Assembly (NCBI RefSeq): GCF_030063135.1
Contig: NZ_JASISO010000011.1
Coordinates: forward strand, 62,001 to 126,000
Direction: 5' to 3'
DNA: 64,000 nucleotides
Origin: Streptomyces sp. G-G2
GTDB taxonomy: Bacteria; Actinomycetota; Actinomycetes; Streptomycetales; Streptomycetaceae
The notes beneath the pieces were generated by a model, which did not search any database, was not told where the DNA came from, and was given only the letters and a program-made list of their open reading frames with translations. Below, piece by piece: positions 27,224 through 36,875 of the stretch. Each line of letters starts with the position of its first letter. The stretch's first letter is position 1. A program made the translations under genes and the position numbers.

Positions 27224-29233
27224 TCAGCCCGCCCCGCGGGGGAGGCGGCGTTCCCACGTGCGGTGGAAGAGGACTTCGTCGGCCTCGCGGCAGACGACCT
27301 CGTTCGACGTCACGAAGCCGCCCTCGTCGCACGAGATCTCCGACCGGGTCTCGACCCTCACGTCCCAGCCCAGCTCCGGCCGGTGCAGCCGGATCCGCCA
27401 GTCCGAGCGGGTGCGGGCCGACAGGGGGTCCGCCTCCTGGATCTCGTACACCTCCAGCGCGTCCTCGCTGAACTCCAGCCCGTCCGGGTACACCCGCGTC
27501 CCGCCGTAGCGCGGATCCACCTCCAGCCGCCACGTCCCGCGCGCCACGTCCCGCACGACCAGCCGTTCCGGACGCGGCTCGTCCAGGGTCCCGGGATAGG
27601 ACACCCCCAGCCCCTCCGACTGTTCCGGGGCCTCGAAGGCGATCTCCGCCGCGGCGGCCCCGGGCGCCCGGACCGGCAGGGTCAGCGCGCTCCCCGCCGG
27701 TTCCAGCGTCCAGCCCGCCTCCGAACCGGCCCGCGGCCAGATCCACGGCCAGTACGCGGAGGACAGGGCGAGCCGGATCCGGTGCCCGGCCGGAAAGGCG
27801 TGCCCGATGCCGTTCAGCTCGAAGGTGACGTCCTCGTACGCGCCCACCGGCCACGCCACCGCCTGGTCCCGCCCCCGGCGCGCGGACAGGTTCAGGGCGC
27901 CCCGCGTGACCAGGGTCGAGGACCCGTCGGGCGCCACGTCGCAGACGCGGGCCACGACCTGCCCGTACGGCACGTCGAGCCGCAGCCGCAGGGTGACCCG
28001 GGGCCGGCCGAGGATCTCCACCCGCTCGCCCGCCCCCACCGGGAACTCGAAGCACGCCGACTTTGCGTCCTCCTCCCGCTGGTCGGGCGGCAGGTCCCCG
28101 TCGTTGCCGAAGGGGAAGAAGCGGCCCGCGTCCAGGCCGGTGTGCTGCGGGGACGCGACGACCACGGGGGCGCCCTGGAGCCCGTACGAGAGCGGCGAGA
28201 CCGAGGGGGAGGGCCAGGCGGTGTCGCCGACCCAGCGGCCCTCCAGCCGTTCGTACACGGTCGCCGGGCGGTGCGACTCGCTGATCCAGGAGCGCAGCAG
28301 CGGCTCGTCCATGACCCCGTTGTCCACGCCCTTGAGCCAGTGGTCCCACCACCGCAGGGTCTCCTGGAGGAAGCCGATCGCCGGGCCGGGCGGCAGCCCC
28401 CGGTCGGGGTACTGGTGGGACCAGGGGCCGATCAGGCCGCGCACCCGGTCGGGCGGCAGGTGCTCGACCAGGCGCAGGACGGTGTCCCGGTAGGGGTCGT
28501 GCCAGCCGCCGACGGCGAGGACGGCCGCGCCGATCGCGGAGTAGTCCTCGCAGACGCTGCCGTGCTTCCAGTAGCCGTCGCGGGTCTGGTGCGAGAGCCA
28601 GGTGTGGACGAGCGGTTCGACGGCCTCCAGCCGCTCCAGCCACCGCTCCTTCCAGCCGTCGCCCGCGTAGAGCGGGTCCGGCGGGCGGGCGGCGAAGGCG
28701 AGCATGGTGGCGGCCCAGGCGTGCATGTCGACGGCGAGGACGCAGCCGCCCATGTAGTGGACGTCGTTGTCGAAGCGGTCGTCGGTGGAGCAGACGGTGA
28801 CGACGGCCTTGAGCGGTTCGGGGGCGAGGGCGGCGATCTGGAGGGAGTTGAAGCCGCCCCAGGAGATGCCGAACATGCCGACGGCCCCGGTGCACCACGG
28901 CTGCGCGGCCAGCCACTCCACGACGGCGACCCCGTCGGCCAGCTCCTGGGCGTCGTACTCGTCGCCGGGGAGGCCCCCGCTGTTGCCGTGCCCGCGTACG
29001 TCGACGCGCACCGAGGCGTAGCCGTGCCCGGCGTACCAGGGGTGGCGCTGCCGGTCGCGGGGGGCGGTCCAGTCGGTGAGCCGGTACGGGAGGTACTCCA
29101 GCAGCGCCGGAACGGGCTCGTCGGTCACCGGCCGCCAGATCCGGGCGTACAGCTCCACGCCGTCGTCGCCGGGAAGCGGGATCCGGACGTCCTCGTGGGT
29201 GGTCCCGTAGGGGAAGTCGGTACGGATGATCAT
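27224..29233 (-). CDS. CocE/NonD family hydrolase (X-Pro dipeptidyl-peptidase-like)
   Basis: The 669-residue product has an N-terminal alpha/beta-hydrolase domain with the nucleophile in GMFGISWGGFNSLQ (Ser124), and RVDVRGHGNSGG near residue 77. A C-terminal jelly-roll-like domain (about 380-640) is of the type shared by cocaine esterase CocE and X-prolyl dipeptidyl peptidases. Members cleave esters or amides, including peptides with proline. It lies 36 bases downstream of a peptide transporter gene on the same strand, so a role in using imported peptides is reasonable inference. A GGAGG site lies about 10 bases before the ATG. No signal peptide is seen. Confidence 0.88.
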   Translation of the reverse strand: MIIRTDFPYGTTHEDVRIPLPGDDGVELYARIWRPVTDEPVPALLEYLPYRLTDWTAPRDRQRHPWYAGHGYASVRVDVRGHGNSGGLPGDEYDAQELADGVAVVEWLAAQPWCTGAVGMFGISWGGFNSLQIAALAPEPLKAVVTVCSTDDRFDNDVHYMGGCVLAVDMHAWAATMLAFAARPPDPLYAGDGWKERWLERLEAVEPLVHTWLSHQTRDGYWKHGSVCEDYSAIGAAVLAVGGWHDPYRDTVLRLVEHLPPDRVRGLIGPWSHQYPDRGLPPGPAIGFLQETLRWWDHWLKGVDNGVMDEPLLRSWISESHRPATVYERLEGRWVGDTAWPSPSVSPLSYGLQGAPVVVASPQHTGLDAGRFFPFGNDGDLPPDQREEDAKSACFEFPVGAGERVEILGRPRVTLRLRLDVPYGQVVARVCDVAPDGSSTLVTRGALNLSARRGRDQAVAWPVGAYEDVTFELNGIGHAFPAGHRIRLALSSAYWPWIWPRAGSEAGWTLEPAGSALTLPVRAPGAAAAEIAFEAPEQSEGLGVSYPGTLDEPRPERLVVRDVARGTWRLEVDPRYGGTRVYPDGLEFSEDALEVYEIQEADPLSARTRSDWRIRLHRPELGWDVRVETRSEISCDEGGFVTSNEVVCREADEVLFHRTWERRLPRGAG

Positions 29234-29269
29234 GGGTGGGCAGCCTCCGGTCGACTCGTGGGCATCGGC

Positions 29270-30790
29270 TCAGTGGACGGGGTGCATCGTGCGCCGCAGC
29301 CAGGGGGCGAGGGCGATCACGGCCACGCCCGCGGCCACCGCGATCCCGCCGTTGACACCGAAGTACACGGGGTTGGAGACCTCGCCGTAGATCTTGACGA
29401 CCTGCGCCTGGATGCCGTTGGCGAGGGCCAGCGAGAGGAACCACAGCGCCATGGTCTGGCTCGCGTACGCCCTGGGGGCGAGCTTGGTGGTGGCCGACAT
29501 GCCCGAGGTCTCCAGCAGGACGTCGCCGAGGCCGAGCAGCAGGTAGGAGCCGACGATCCACCAGGCGGCCATCTCGTAGGTGCCGTCGCCCGCGTGCCCG
29601 GAGGTGGGGACGACCATCAGGAGGAAGGACAGGCCGCCCAGGATCACCCCGATGGCGATCTTGTTGGAGGAGTGCGGCTGGCGGGGGCCCATGCGCACCC
29701 ACAGGGCCGCGACGACCGGGGCCAGCGCCACCTCGAACGCGCCGAGCGCGGAGGCGTACCAGCCCGCGGGGAAGTCGAAGCCGAGGATCGTGGTCCGGGC
29801 GTTCGTCGAGGCCAGCAGCATCATCGTCGAGTACGCCTGGAACAGGATGAAGTTGAAGGCGACGGAGGCCAGGAAGAGCACCACGTACGGGCGCAGCCTG
29901 CCGCGCTCCTCGGCGCTCACCCGGGGGCTGCGGAACATGACGGTGAAGTAGACGACCGGGGCGATCACCGAGAGCAGGGTGAGCAGGTCGACGAGGCGGC
30001 CCAAGGTGAGCCAGCCGAGGGAGGCCAGTACGGTCGCCAGCGCGGCCACGGCCAGCGGTCCGCCCGCGATCGTCCACACGGCGCGGCGCATCGCGTCGGG
30101 GGCGAGGGCGTACTCGGCGGAGTGCTTTCGTCCGGCCAGATGGCGGCGCCCGAGGACGTACTGGATCAGCCCCGCGGTCATGCCGACGGCGGCGGCGGAG
30201 AAGCCCCAGTGCCAGCCCTGGTGCTCGCCGAGCCAGGCGGTGACGAGGGGTCCGGCGAACGCGCCGATGTTGATGCCCATGTAGTAGAGGGCGAATCCGG
30301 CGTCGCGGCGCTGGTCGTCGGTGCGGTACAGCTTGCCGACCATGCTGGCCACATTGGGCTTGAGCAGGCCGGTGCCCGCGCTGATCAGGCCGAGGCCCAC
30401 CCAGGTCATGGCGGCGGTCGGCACGGCCATCGCGTAGTGGCCGCAGGCGATCAGGACGCCGCCGCAGAGGACGGCCCGGTAGGAGCCGAGGATCCGGTCG
30501 GCGAGCCAGCCGCCCGCGACGGAGACCAGGTAGACCATGGTTCCGTAGGCGGCCGATACGGAGGCGGCGGTTCCCGGATTCATTCCGAGGCCGCCGTTGG
30601 CTACGGTGTCCGCGAAGTACAGAACGAGAATGGCCTGCATGCCCAGGAACGAGAAGCGCTCCCAGACCTCCAGTCCGGAGAGCGTCGCCAGACCCCGGGG
30701 GTGGCCGAGGAAGGCGTGGTCGTCGCCGGGCGGCGGCTGCTCGGTCTCCGGGTCCACCGGTTCGTCGGTATCGGTCGCAGTTATGGACAA
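29270..30790 (-). CDS. POT/PTR family proton-dependent oligopeptide transporter
   Basis: The product (about 506 residues) belongs to the proton-coupled peptide transporter family. It has about 12-14 membrane segments. The family motif is seen at the first helix, LEVWERFSFLGMQAILVLYF, which contains the ExxERF-like proton-binding signature. A second signature, FALYYMGINIGAFAGPLVTAWLGE, fits the PTR2 pattern. The start is taken as the TTG at 30788-30790, because GGAG lies 8 bases upstream and it gives a normal short cytoplasmic head; the frame is open further upstream without good starts. It probably forms an operon with the CocE/NonD hydrolase. It is divergent from the polyprenyl synthase gene. 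Confidence 0.88.
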   Translation of the reverse strand: MSITATDTDEPVDPETEQPPPGDDHAFLGHPRGLATLSGLEVWERFSFLGMQAILVLYFADTVANGGLGMNPGTAASVSAAYGTMVYLVSVAGGWLADRILGSYRAVLCGGVLIACGHYAMAVPTAAMTWVGLGLISAGTGLLKPNVASMVGKLYRTDDQRRDAGFALYYMGINIGAFAGPLVTAWLGEHQGWHWGFSAAAVGMTAGLIQYVLGRRHLAGRKHSAEYALAPDAMRRAVWTIAGGPLAVAALATVLASLGWLTLGRLVDLLTLLSVIAPVVYFTVMFRSPRVSAEERGRLRPYVVLFLASVAFNFILFQAYSTMMLLASTNARTTILGFDFPAGWYASALGAFEVALAPVVAALWVRMGPRQPHSSNKIAIGVILGGLSFLLMVVPTSGHAGDGTYEMAAWWIVGSYLLLGLGDVLLETSGMSATTKLAPRAYASQTMALWFLSLALANGIQAQVVKIYGEVSNPVYFGVNGGIAVAAGVAVIALAPWLRRTMHPVH

Positions 30791-30906
30791 AACGTATTCT
30801 CCGGTCGTATCGGCTCCCCCAGAACATACCGGTGCGGTTCGGGCAGTGCGCGGGTGGCGACCGGGCAGGCGCTCTCGGTGATCGAAAACAGACCGGATAC
30901 GCTGGC

Positions 30907-30935
30907 TTGAGTGATGGCAGCGACACATCGACAAT
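30907..30935 (+). promoter_or_regulatory. Possible promoter of the polyprenyl synthase gene
   Basis: TTGAGT at 30907-30912 and GACAAT at 30930-30935 are spaced by 17 bases, a reasonable vegetative-type promoter 46 bases before the GTG. A direct repeat, GTGATCGTCA, follows at about 30941 and 30952. The match is moderate, so this is tentative. Confidence 0.35.
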
Positions 30936-30980
30936 CCAGGTGATCGTCACCGTGATCGTCAGCAGACAGGAGTACCCCTC

Positions 30981-31991
30981 GTGACCGTCGTCGGGCCGTT
31001 CGGACTGAGCGTGCGGGACCAGGCTCTTGAGAGCGATGTCCAGGCCGGACTGGCCGCAGTCGAGGCGGGTCTGCTGGAGGCCACCAAGAGTGAAGTCCCC
31101 TTCATCACCGAGGCCGCGCAGCACCTGATCAAGGCGGGCGGCAAGCGGTTCCGGCCGCTGCTGGTGATGCTCGCGTCCCGTTTCGGCGACCCCTACGCAC
31201 CCGGCATCGTGCCCTCCGCGGTGGTCGTGGAACTCACGCACCTCGCCACGCTCTACCACGACGACGTCATGGACGAGGCGGACGTCCGGCGCGGGGTGGA
31301 GAGCGCCAACACCCGCTGGGGCAACTCCGTGGCGGTCCTGACGGGTGACTTCCTGTTCGCCCGCGCCTCGCACATACTGGCCGACCTCGGGCCCGAGGCC
31401 GTACGGATCCAGGCCGAGGCCTTCGAGCGGCTGGTGACGGGCCAGATCCTGGAGACCGCCGGCCCGCGCGACGGCCGCGACCCCGTCGCGCACTACCTCG
31501 ACGTCATCGCCGGCAAGACCGGCTCGCTGATCGCGGTCTCCGGCCGCTTCGGCGCGCTGATGGCCGGGGCGGACGACTCCGTCGTCGACATCCTCACGCA
31601 GTACGGCGAGCGCCTCGGCACCGCCTTCCAGCTCGCCGACGACGTCCTGGACATCGCCTCCGACTCGCACGAGTCCGGCAAGACGCCGGGTACGGACCTG
31701 CGCGAGGGCATCCCGACGCTGCCGGTGCTCCGGCTGCGCGAGACGGCCGCCCGGGACGGGCGGGCGGAGGACCTGGACCTCGTACGCCTCCTGGACGGCG
31801 ATCTGACGGACGACGCCCGGCACGCCGAGGCGCTGTCGCGGCTGCGGGTCCACCCGGCGCTGGAGCAGGCCAGGCGGGACACCATCCGCTACGCCGAGGA
31901 CGCGCGTGCCACGCTGGCGCCGTTGCCCGAGTGCTTCGCGAAGTCGGCCCTGGAAGAGCTGTGCGACGCGGTGGTGCACCGGGCCGGATAG
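30981..31991 (+). CDS. Long-chain polyprenyl diphosphate synthase
   Basis: The 336-residue enzyme builds an all-trans prenyl diphosphate chain from isopentenyl diphosphate. The first Asp-rich motif is LYHDDVMDEADVRRG (Asp94, 95 and 98). The second is QLADDVLDIASD (Asp220, 221 and 224). GGKRFRPLLVML near residue 54 binds the diphosphate. The residues before the first motif (LATLYHDDVMD) include small and aromatic positions that set chain length; a long menaquinone tail is the usual product of such proteins in Streptomyces, but the chain length cannot be read with certainty. The GTG follows an AGGAG site by 9 bases. A hairpin terminator is at 32041-32080. Confidence 0.92.
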   Translation: MTVVGPFGLSVRDQALESDVQAGLAAVEAGLLEATKSEVPFITEAAQHLIKAGGKRFRPLLVMLASRFGDPYAPGIVPSAVVVELTHLATLYHDDVMDEADVRRGVESANTRWGNSVAVLTGDFLFARASHILADLGPEAVRIQAEAFERLVTGQILETAGPRDGRDPVAHYLDVIAGKTGSLIAVSGRFGALMAGADDSVVDILTQYGERLGTAFQLADDVLDIASDSHESGKTPGTDLREGIPTLPVLRLRETAARDGRAEDLDLVRLLDGDLTDDARHAEALSRLRVHPALEQARRDTIRYAEDARATLAPLPECFAKSALEELCDAVVHRAG

Positions 31992-32040
31992 GCCCCCGGC
32001 AGGCCGCGGGTGTGCCGCTGCTCGGCCATTGGACAGAGGC

Positions 32041-32080
32041 GAGGCCCCGCGACCCCTACTGGATGGGGGCGTGGGGCCTC
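32041..32080 (+). terminator. Hairpin terminator after the polyprenyl synthase gene
   Basis: GAGGCCCCGCGACCCC (32041-32056) pairs with GGGGGCGTGGGGCCTC (32065-32080) with one G-U pair and one mismatch, around an 8-base loop. TCTC follows. It lies about 50 bases after the stop codon. Confidence 0.75.
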
Positions 32081-32260
32081 TCTCATGTCATCCCAGGGGT
32101 GTACGCCGGATTGGCTCCGAGGAGTGATGACGCGACCCCCTCCTCTTTGGTCAGATAGAGGCACATCCCCACCAGATCGGGTGAGAGTGGCGGCGCGGGG
32201 TGGACGCAAGACAGCCGGGACGGGTAGGTCGCCGCCTACACACAGAGGTAGGGCAGAGAC

Positions 32261-33487
32261 ATGGAAGCGAACGTAAAGACTTCTCGCAAGGCCTCGCGGT
32301 ACGCGGTACCGGTCGTGGTCCTGGGAGTGGCCGTGGCGACCGTCGGACTGGTTCCGGCCTTCGCCAACGCGAGCGGACCGGACCTTCCCAAGGTGACGGC
32401 GCAGCAGCTCATCGAGAAGATCGCGGCATCGGACACGCAGCAGCTGTCCGGCACCGCGAAGATCAGCACCGACCTCGGCCTGCCGAGCCTGGCCACCGGC
32501 CTGCTGGGCGGCGGGGGCGTCACCGGGGGCTCCGCGAACCCGGAGGACAAGGTGGCGCAGCTCGCCGCCGGCACGCACACCTTCAAGGTCGCGGCCGACG
32601 GCCCGGACCGCCAGCGGCTCACGTTTCTGGACGGGAAGGACGAGTACAGCCTCATCCACAACGGTGACGAGGTCTGGGGCTACGACAGCAGGGCCAATGA
32701 GGCCTTCCACGAGAAGAACGCGGGCGCCAAGGCCGGGGAGAGGGCCAAGGAGCACAAGACGGCCGACCGCCTCGGCACCTCGCCCGCCCAGCTCGCCGAG
32801 CAGGCCCTGAAGGCCGCCGGACCCACCACGGACGTCAGCGTGGGCGATACCGCCCAGGTGGCGGGGCGCGATGCCTACCAGCTGGTGCTCAAGCCGAAGG
32901 CGAGCGGCTCCACGATCGGCTCCGTGCAGATCGCGGTGGACGCCAAGAACGGCGTGCCGCTGCGCTTCCAGGTGCTGTCCAGCCAGGGCGGCAAGCCCAT
33001 CGTGGACGTCGGCTTCAACAAGGTCGACTTCGTCAAGCCCGCGGCCGACACCTTCACCTTCACCCCGCCCAAGGGCGCCAAGGTGAAGGAGGGCACGGAC
33101 GCCCCGGGGGCGGCCACGGGCGACAAGGGCGCCAAGGAGCACCGGGGCCTGCAGTCCCTGCCGATCCCCGGCCTGGACGGTCTGGGCGGCGGCACGGGCA
33201 AGGGTGACACGACCGTGCTCGGCGAGGGCTGGGCCTCGGTCGCCCGCATCGACTCCGGCAACGGCAAGGGCCTCAAGGACCTGGAGGGCAAGGCCAACGA
33301 GAAGGACGCCCCCAAGGAGGCCAAGCAGTTCCTCGACTCGCTCGGTGACAAGGTCACCGGCACGTTCGGCTCGGGCAAGGTCTTCTCGACCCGCGTGGTC
33401 AATGCCCTGATCACGGACGACGGCAAGGTCTACGTGGGCGCGGTCACCAAGGACACGCTCGTGAAGACGGCCAACGCGGCCAAGTAG
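32261..33487 (+). CDS. LolA/RseB-like envelope protein (DUF2092-type)
   Basis: The 408-residue product has one N-terminal hydrophobic segment (about 15-36), which is either a signal peptide or an anchor. The mature part has a half-barrel pattern like LolA, LppX and RseB/MucB: KVTAQQLIEKIAASDTQQLS, then GTHTFKVAADGPDRQRLTFL, and later PTTDVSVGDTAQVAGRDAYQ and QIAVDAKNGVPLRFQVLSSQ. Proteins of this fold bind lipids or sense envelope state for anti-sigma systems. No sigma or anti-sigma gene is adjacent here. A Lys/Gly/Glu-rich insert lies at about 275-310. An AGGTAGGGCAGAG stretch precedes the ATG. It is monocistronic, with a terminator at 33500-33537. Confidence 0.8.
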   Translation: MEANVKTSRKASRYAVPVVVLGVAVATVGLVPAFANASGPDLPKVTAQQLIEKIAASDTQQLSGTAKISTDLGLPSLATGLLGGGGVTGGSANPEDKVAQLAAGTHTFKVAADGPDRQRLTFLDGKDEYSLIHNGDEVWGYDSRANEAFHEKNAGAKAGERAKEHKTADRLGTSPAQLAEQALKAAGPTTDVSVGDTAQVAGRDAYQLVLKPKASGSTIGSVQIAVDAKNGVPLRFQVLSSQGGKPIVDVGFNKVDFVKPAADTFTFTPPKGAKVKEGTDAPGAATGDKGAKEHRGLQSLPIPGLDGLGGGTGKGDTTVLGEGWASVARIDSGNGKGLKDLEGKANEKDAPKEAKQFLDSLGDKVTGTFGSGKVFSTRVVNALITDDGKVYVGAVTKDTLVKTANAAK

Positions 33488-33499
33488 CCGCCCGTACGC

Positions 33500-33537
33500 G
33501 AAGGGTGGCCCGGGACATGTGTCCAGGGCCACCCTTC
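33500..33537 (+). terminator. Hairpin terminator after the LolA-like gene
   Basis: GAAGGGTGGCCC (33500-33511) pairs perfectly with GGGCCACCCTTC (33526-33537), a 12-bp stem. The 14-base loop contains a smaller GGACA/TGTCC pairing. It separates the LolA-like gene from the toxin-antitoxin module. Confidence 0.82.
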
Positions 33538-33552
33538 CGGCGTAACCCTCCT

Positions 33553-33576
33553 CCGTACAGCGGGCCCGCTGTACGG
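33553..33576. promoter_or_regulatory. Perfect 24-bp palindrome, probable operator of the toxin-antitoxin pair
   Basis: CCGTACAGCGGG (33553-33564) is followed by its exact reverse complement CCCGCTGTACGG (33565-33576). It ends 8 bases before the ATG of a ribbon-helix-helix gene. Proteins of that fold usually bind such palindromes and repress their own operon, so this is the likely autoregulatory site. It may also contain the transcription start. Confidence 0.8.
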
Positions 33577-33584
33577 TGAGGGGC

Positions 33585-33788
33585 ATGTCGAGACACGTCA
33601 CCATCCGCCTGGAAGAAGAGTTCCACGAGCGCCTCAAGGCGCGCGCGGCGGCGCTGGGGACGACGGTGACCGCGCTGATCACCGAGGTCACCGAACGCGA
33701 ACTGGACGAGGACCGCAAGAACTTCCTCTCCGGTATCGAGGAGTTCGCCGACCACTGGGGCTACTTCCAGGAGCGGTTCGGCCATTGA
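33585..33788 (+). CDS. Ribbon-helix-helix antitoxin-like protein
   Basis: The 67-residue product starts MSRHVTIRLEEEFHERLKAR, a classic ribbon-helix-helix DNA-binding pattern: a strand that inserts in the DNA groove (HVTIRL), then helix one (EEFHERLKARAAALG) and helix two (TVTALITEVTERELDED). The C-terminal 20 residues (NFLSGIEEFADHWGYFQERF) are the likely toxin-binding part. The ATG at 33585 is chosen over a GTG at 33576, which would lie inside the palindrome. The stop codon overlaps the start of the next gene (TTGA), the usual close coupling of antitoxin and toxin. Confidence 0.88.
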   Translation: MSRHVTIRLEEEFHERLKARAAALGTTVTALITEVTERELDEDRKNFLSGIEEFADHWGYFQERFGH

Positions 33789-34201
33789 AGATCACCATGG
33801 AGTGGGCCTGGACCGCTCTGGCCCACCATCTCCCGTCCGATCCCGCCGTCTGGGATCCCTCCGGGGTGGCCGCCGCGGTGGCCCGCCACCAGAACGATCT
33901 GGTGCTGGTCCCCGAGCAGCCCGCCCCCGACACCGCCTGGCGGGCCGCCGCGTTCCTGCACACCCTCGCCGTGTGCCCGGCGCTGGAATCCCCGATGAAC
34001 GAGTTCTACGCGGCCGCCGCCACCCGCTCGTACCTCCGGGTGGCCGGGGCGAAGCAGCTGCCCTCGCCCGAAGCGCTCGGTGACCTGGTGGAGGCCGCGA
34101 AGCTGGGCCGCGCCGACATCGCGGCGGTCGCCGAGGAACTGCGCGCCCGGATACAGGAACCGGTGCCCGAGACGATGCCGGTGCGCGCCGAGGGCGCGTA
34201 G
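33785..34201 (+). CDS. Fic/Doc-like toxin component with degenerate active site
   Basis: The 138-residue product resembles the small proteins annotated in Streptomyces as Fic-family toxin components. It has VAAAVARHQNDLV near residue 28, then AAAFLHTLAVCPALESPMNE, and a helix FYAAAATRSYLRVAG. In active Doc/Fic enzymes this place holds HxFx(D/N)(A/G)NKR; here it reads CPALESPMNEFY, so the catalytic His and the Lys/Arg are absent. Either chemistry differs or the protein is not an enzyme. The TTG at 33785 overlaps the antitoxin stop; an ATG at 33797 is an alternative. A strong terminator follows at 34216-34250. Confidence 0.75.
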   Translation: MKITMEWAWTALAHHLPSDPAVWDPSGVAAAVARHQNDLVLVPEQPAPDTAWRAAAFLHTLAVCPALESPMNEFYAAAATRSYLRVAGAKQLPSPEALGDLVEAAKLGRADIAAVAEELRARIQEPVPETMPVRAEGA

Positions 34202-34215
34202 CCGCACCGGACGGT

Positions 34216-34250
34216 GCCCGGCCGCGCGGCTGAGTGCCGCGCGGCCGGGC
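34216..34250. terminator. Perfect 15-bp hairpin, bidirectional terminator
   Basis: GCCCGGCCGCGCGGC (34216-34230) pairs perfectly with GCCGCGCGGCCGGGC (34236-34250) around a TGAGT loop. It lies between convergent genes: the toxin-like gene (ends 34201) and the M28 peptidase gene (ends 34267). Confidence 0.88.
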
Positions 34251-34266
34251 CGGCCGGTCACCTGGT

Positions 34267-35670
<1,404 letters not shown>

Positions 35671-35734
35671 TCAGCGAGAGTATGACTGTCCGTCAAGGTC
35701 ATAATCCGGTCACGAGGGTTCGGAAAACGGACGA

Positions 35735-35763
35735 TCCCCGGTACGGATGTTCCGTACCGGGGA
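35735..35763 (-). terminator. Hairpin terminator after rarD
   Basis: TCCCCGGTACGGA (35735-35747) pairs perfectly with TCCGTACCGGGGA (35751-35763) around a TGT loop, a 13-bp stem. It is 22 bases past the rarD stop on the minus strand, upstream of the M28 gene. Confidence 0.85.
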
Positions 35764-35785
35764 CCGTGAGGCGGATGAGGCGCCG

Positions 35786-36763
35786 CTACGCCGGTTCGCG
35801 CGCCGGAGCCGCGGGGCTCGCCGGAGCTTCCGCGGTGGCGGTCGACCGCGCGGTGGCCGCCGCCGCGAGGTCCGCGCGCGAGCGCCGGGCGGTGCGCAGC
35901 GCGTCCCAGGTGAGCAGCGCGAGCGCGGCCCACACCAGGGAGAACCCGGCCCAGCGCTCGGGCGGCATCGCCTCGTGGAAGTAGAGGACGCCGAGGCCGA
36001 ACTGGAACACCGGGGCCAGGTACTGGAGCAGCCCCAGGGTGGAGAGCGGGACCCGGATGGCGGCGGCGCCGAAGCAGACCAGTGGGACGGCGGTCACCAG
36101 GCCGGTCGCCGCGAGGAGGGCCGCGTGTCCGGGGCCCTGGCCGGTGAAGGTGGACTGGCCCTGGGCCGCCAGCCACAGGAGGTAGCCGAGGGCGGGCGGG
36201 AAGAGCAGCGCGGTCTCGGCCGCGAGCGAGTCCAGACCGTGCAGGTTGATCTTCTTCTTGAGCAGCCCGTAGGCCGCGAAGGAGAAGGCCAGCGTCAGCG
36301 AGATCCACGGCGGGCGGCCGTACCCGATCGCGAGGACCAGGACGGCGGCGACACCGATGGCGACGGCCGCCCACTGGGCGCGGCGCAGCCGCTCGCCGAG
36401 GACGAGGACGCCGATGGCGATGGTGACCAGCGGGTTGATGAAGTAGCCGAGGCTGGCCTCGACGACGCGGCCGTTGTTCACGGACCAGATGTAGAGGCCC
36501 CAGTTCACCGAGATCACCGCGGCCGCGAGCGCGGTCAGGCCCAGCCTGCGCGGCTCGCTCGCCAGGGTGCGTATCCATCCCCAGCGGCGCGTCACGACCA
36601 GCGCGAGGCCGACCGCGGCCAGCGACCACACCATGCGGTGGGCGAGGATCTCGACCGCGCCGGAGGGCTTGAGCAGCGGCCAGAAGAGGGGGACCAGCCC
36701 CCAGAGCCCGTACGCGCCGAATCCGTAGAGCAGACCCGTGCGCTGCTCGTTGTCTGCCTTCAC
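35786..36763 (-). CDS. rarD: EamA family transporter RarD
   Basis: The 325-residue product is an integral membrane protein with about ten hydrophobic segments in two EamA-type repeats. The start MKADNEQRTGLLYGFGAYGL and the segments SVNWGLYIWSVNNGRVVEAS and LGYFINPLVTIAIGVLVLGE are typical of RarD. RarD proteins are members of the drug/metabolite transporter superfamily with unknown substrates (first noted as chloramphenicol-sensitivity proteins). The last 35 residues are an Ala/Pro/Arg-rich tail. A GGAGGG site lies before the ATG. The gene stands alone. Confidence 0.9.
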   Translation of the reverse strand: MKADNEQRTGLLYGFGAYGLWGLVPLFWPLLKPSGAVEILAHRMVWSLAAVGLALVVTRRWGWIRTLASEPRRLGLTALAAAVISVNWGLYIWSVNNGRVVEASLGYFINPLVTIAIGVLVLGERLRRAQWAAVAIGVAAVLVLAIGYGRPPWISLTLAFSFAAYGLLKKKINLHGLDSLAAETALLFPPALGYLLWLAAQGQSTFTGQGPGHAALLAATGLVTAVPLVCFGAAAIRVPLSTLGLLQYLAPVFQFGLGVLYFHEAMPPERWAGFSLVWAALALLTWDALRTARRSRADLAAAATARSTATAEAPASPAAPAREPA

Positions 36764-36875
36764 GGGCCCTCCTGGGTTACTTCAAGCCAACCTCATGAAG
36801 GTAGCGCCGCCGGGGCGGGATGTCATGTCCGTTACACGGTGACAGTCATGACATCCCCGGCTCGTCCAGCGCGGC

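Noticed and set aside
26160..31979. A very long open frame on the minus strand (more than 1900 codons)
   Set aside because: It runs antisense to, or out of frame with, well-recognised genes (HAD phosphatase, hydrolase, transporter, polyprenyl synthase), and its product is Arg/Pro/Gly-rich noise. High GC makes stops rare in such shadow frames.
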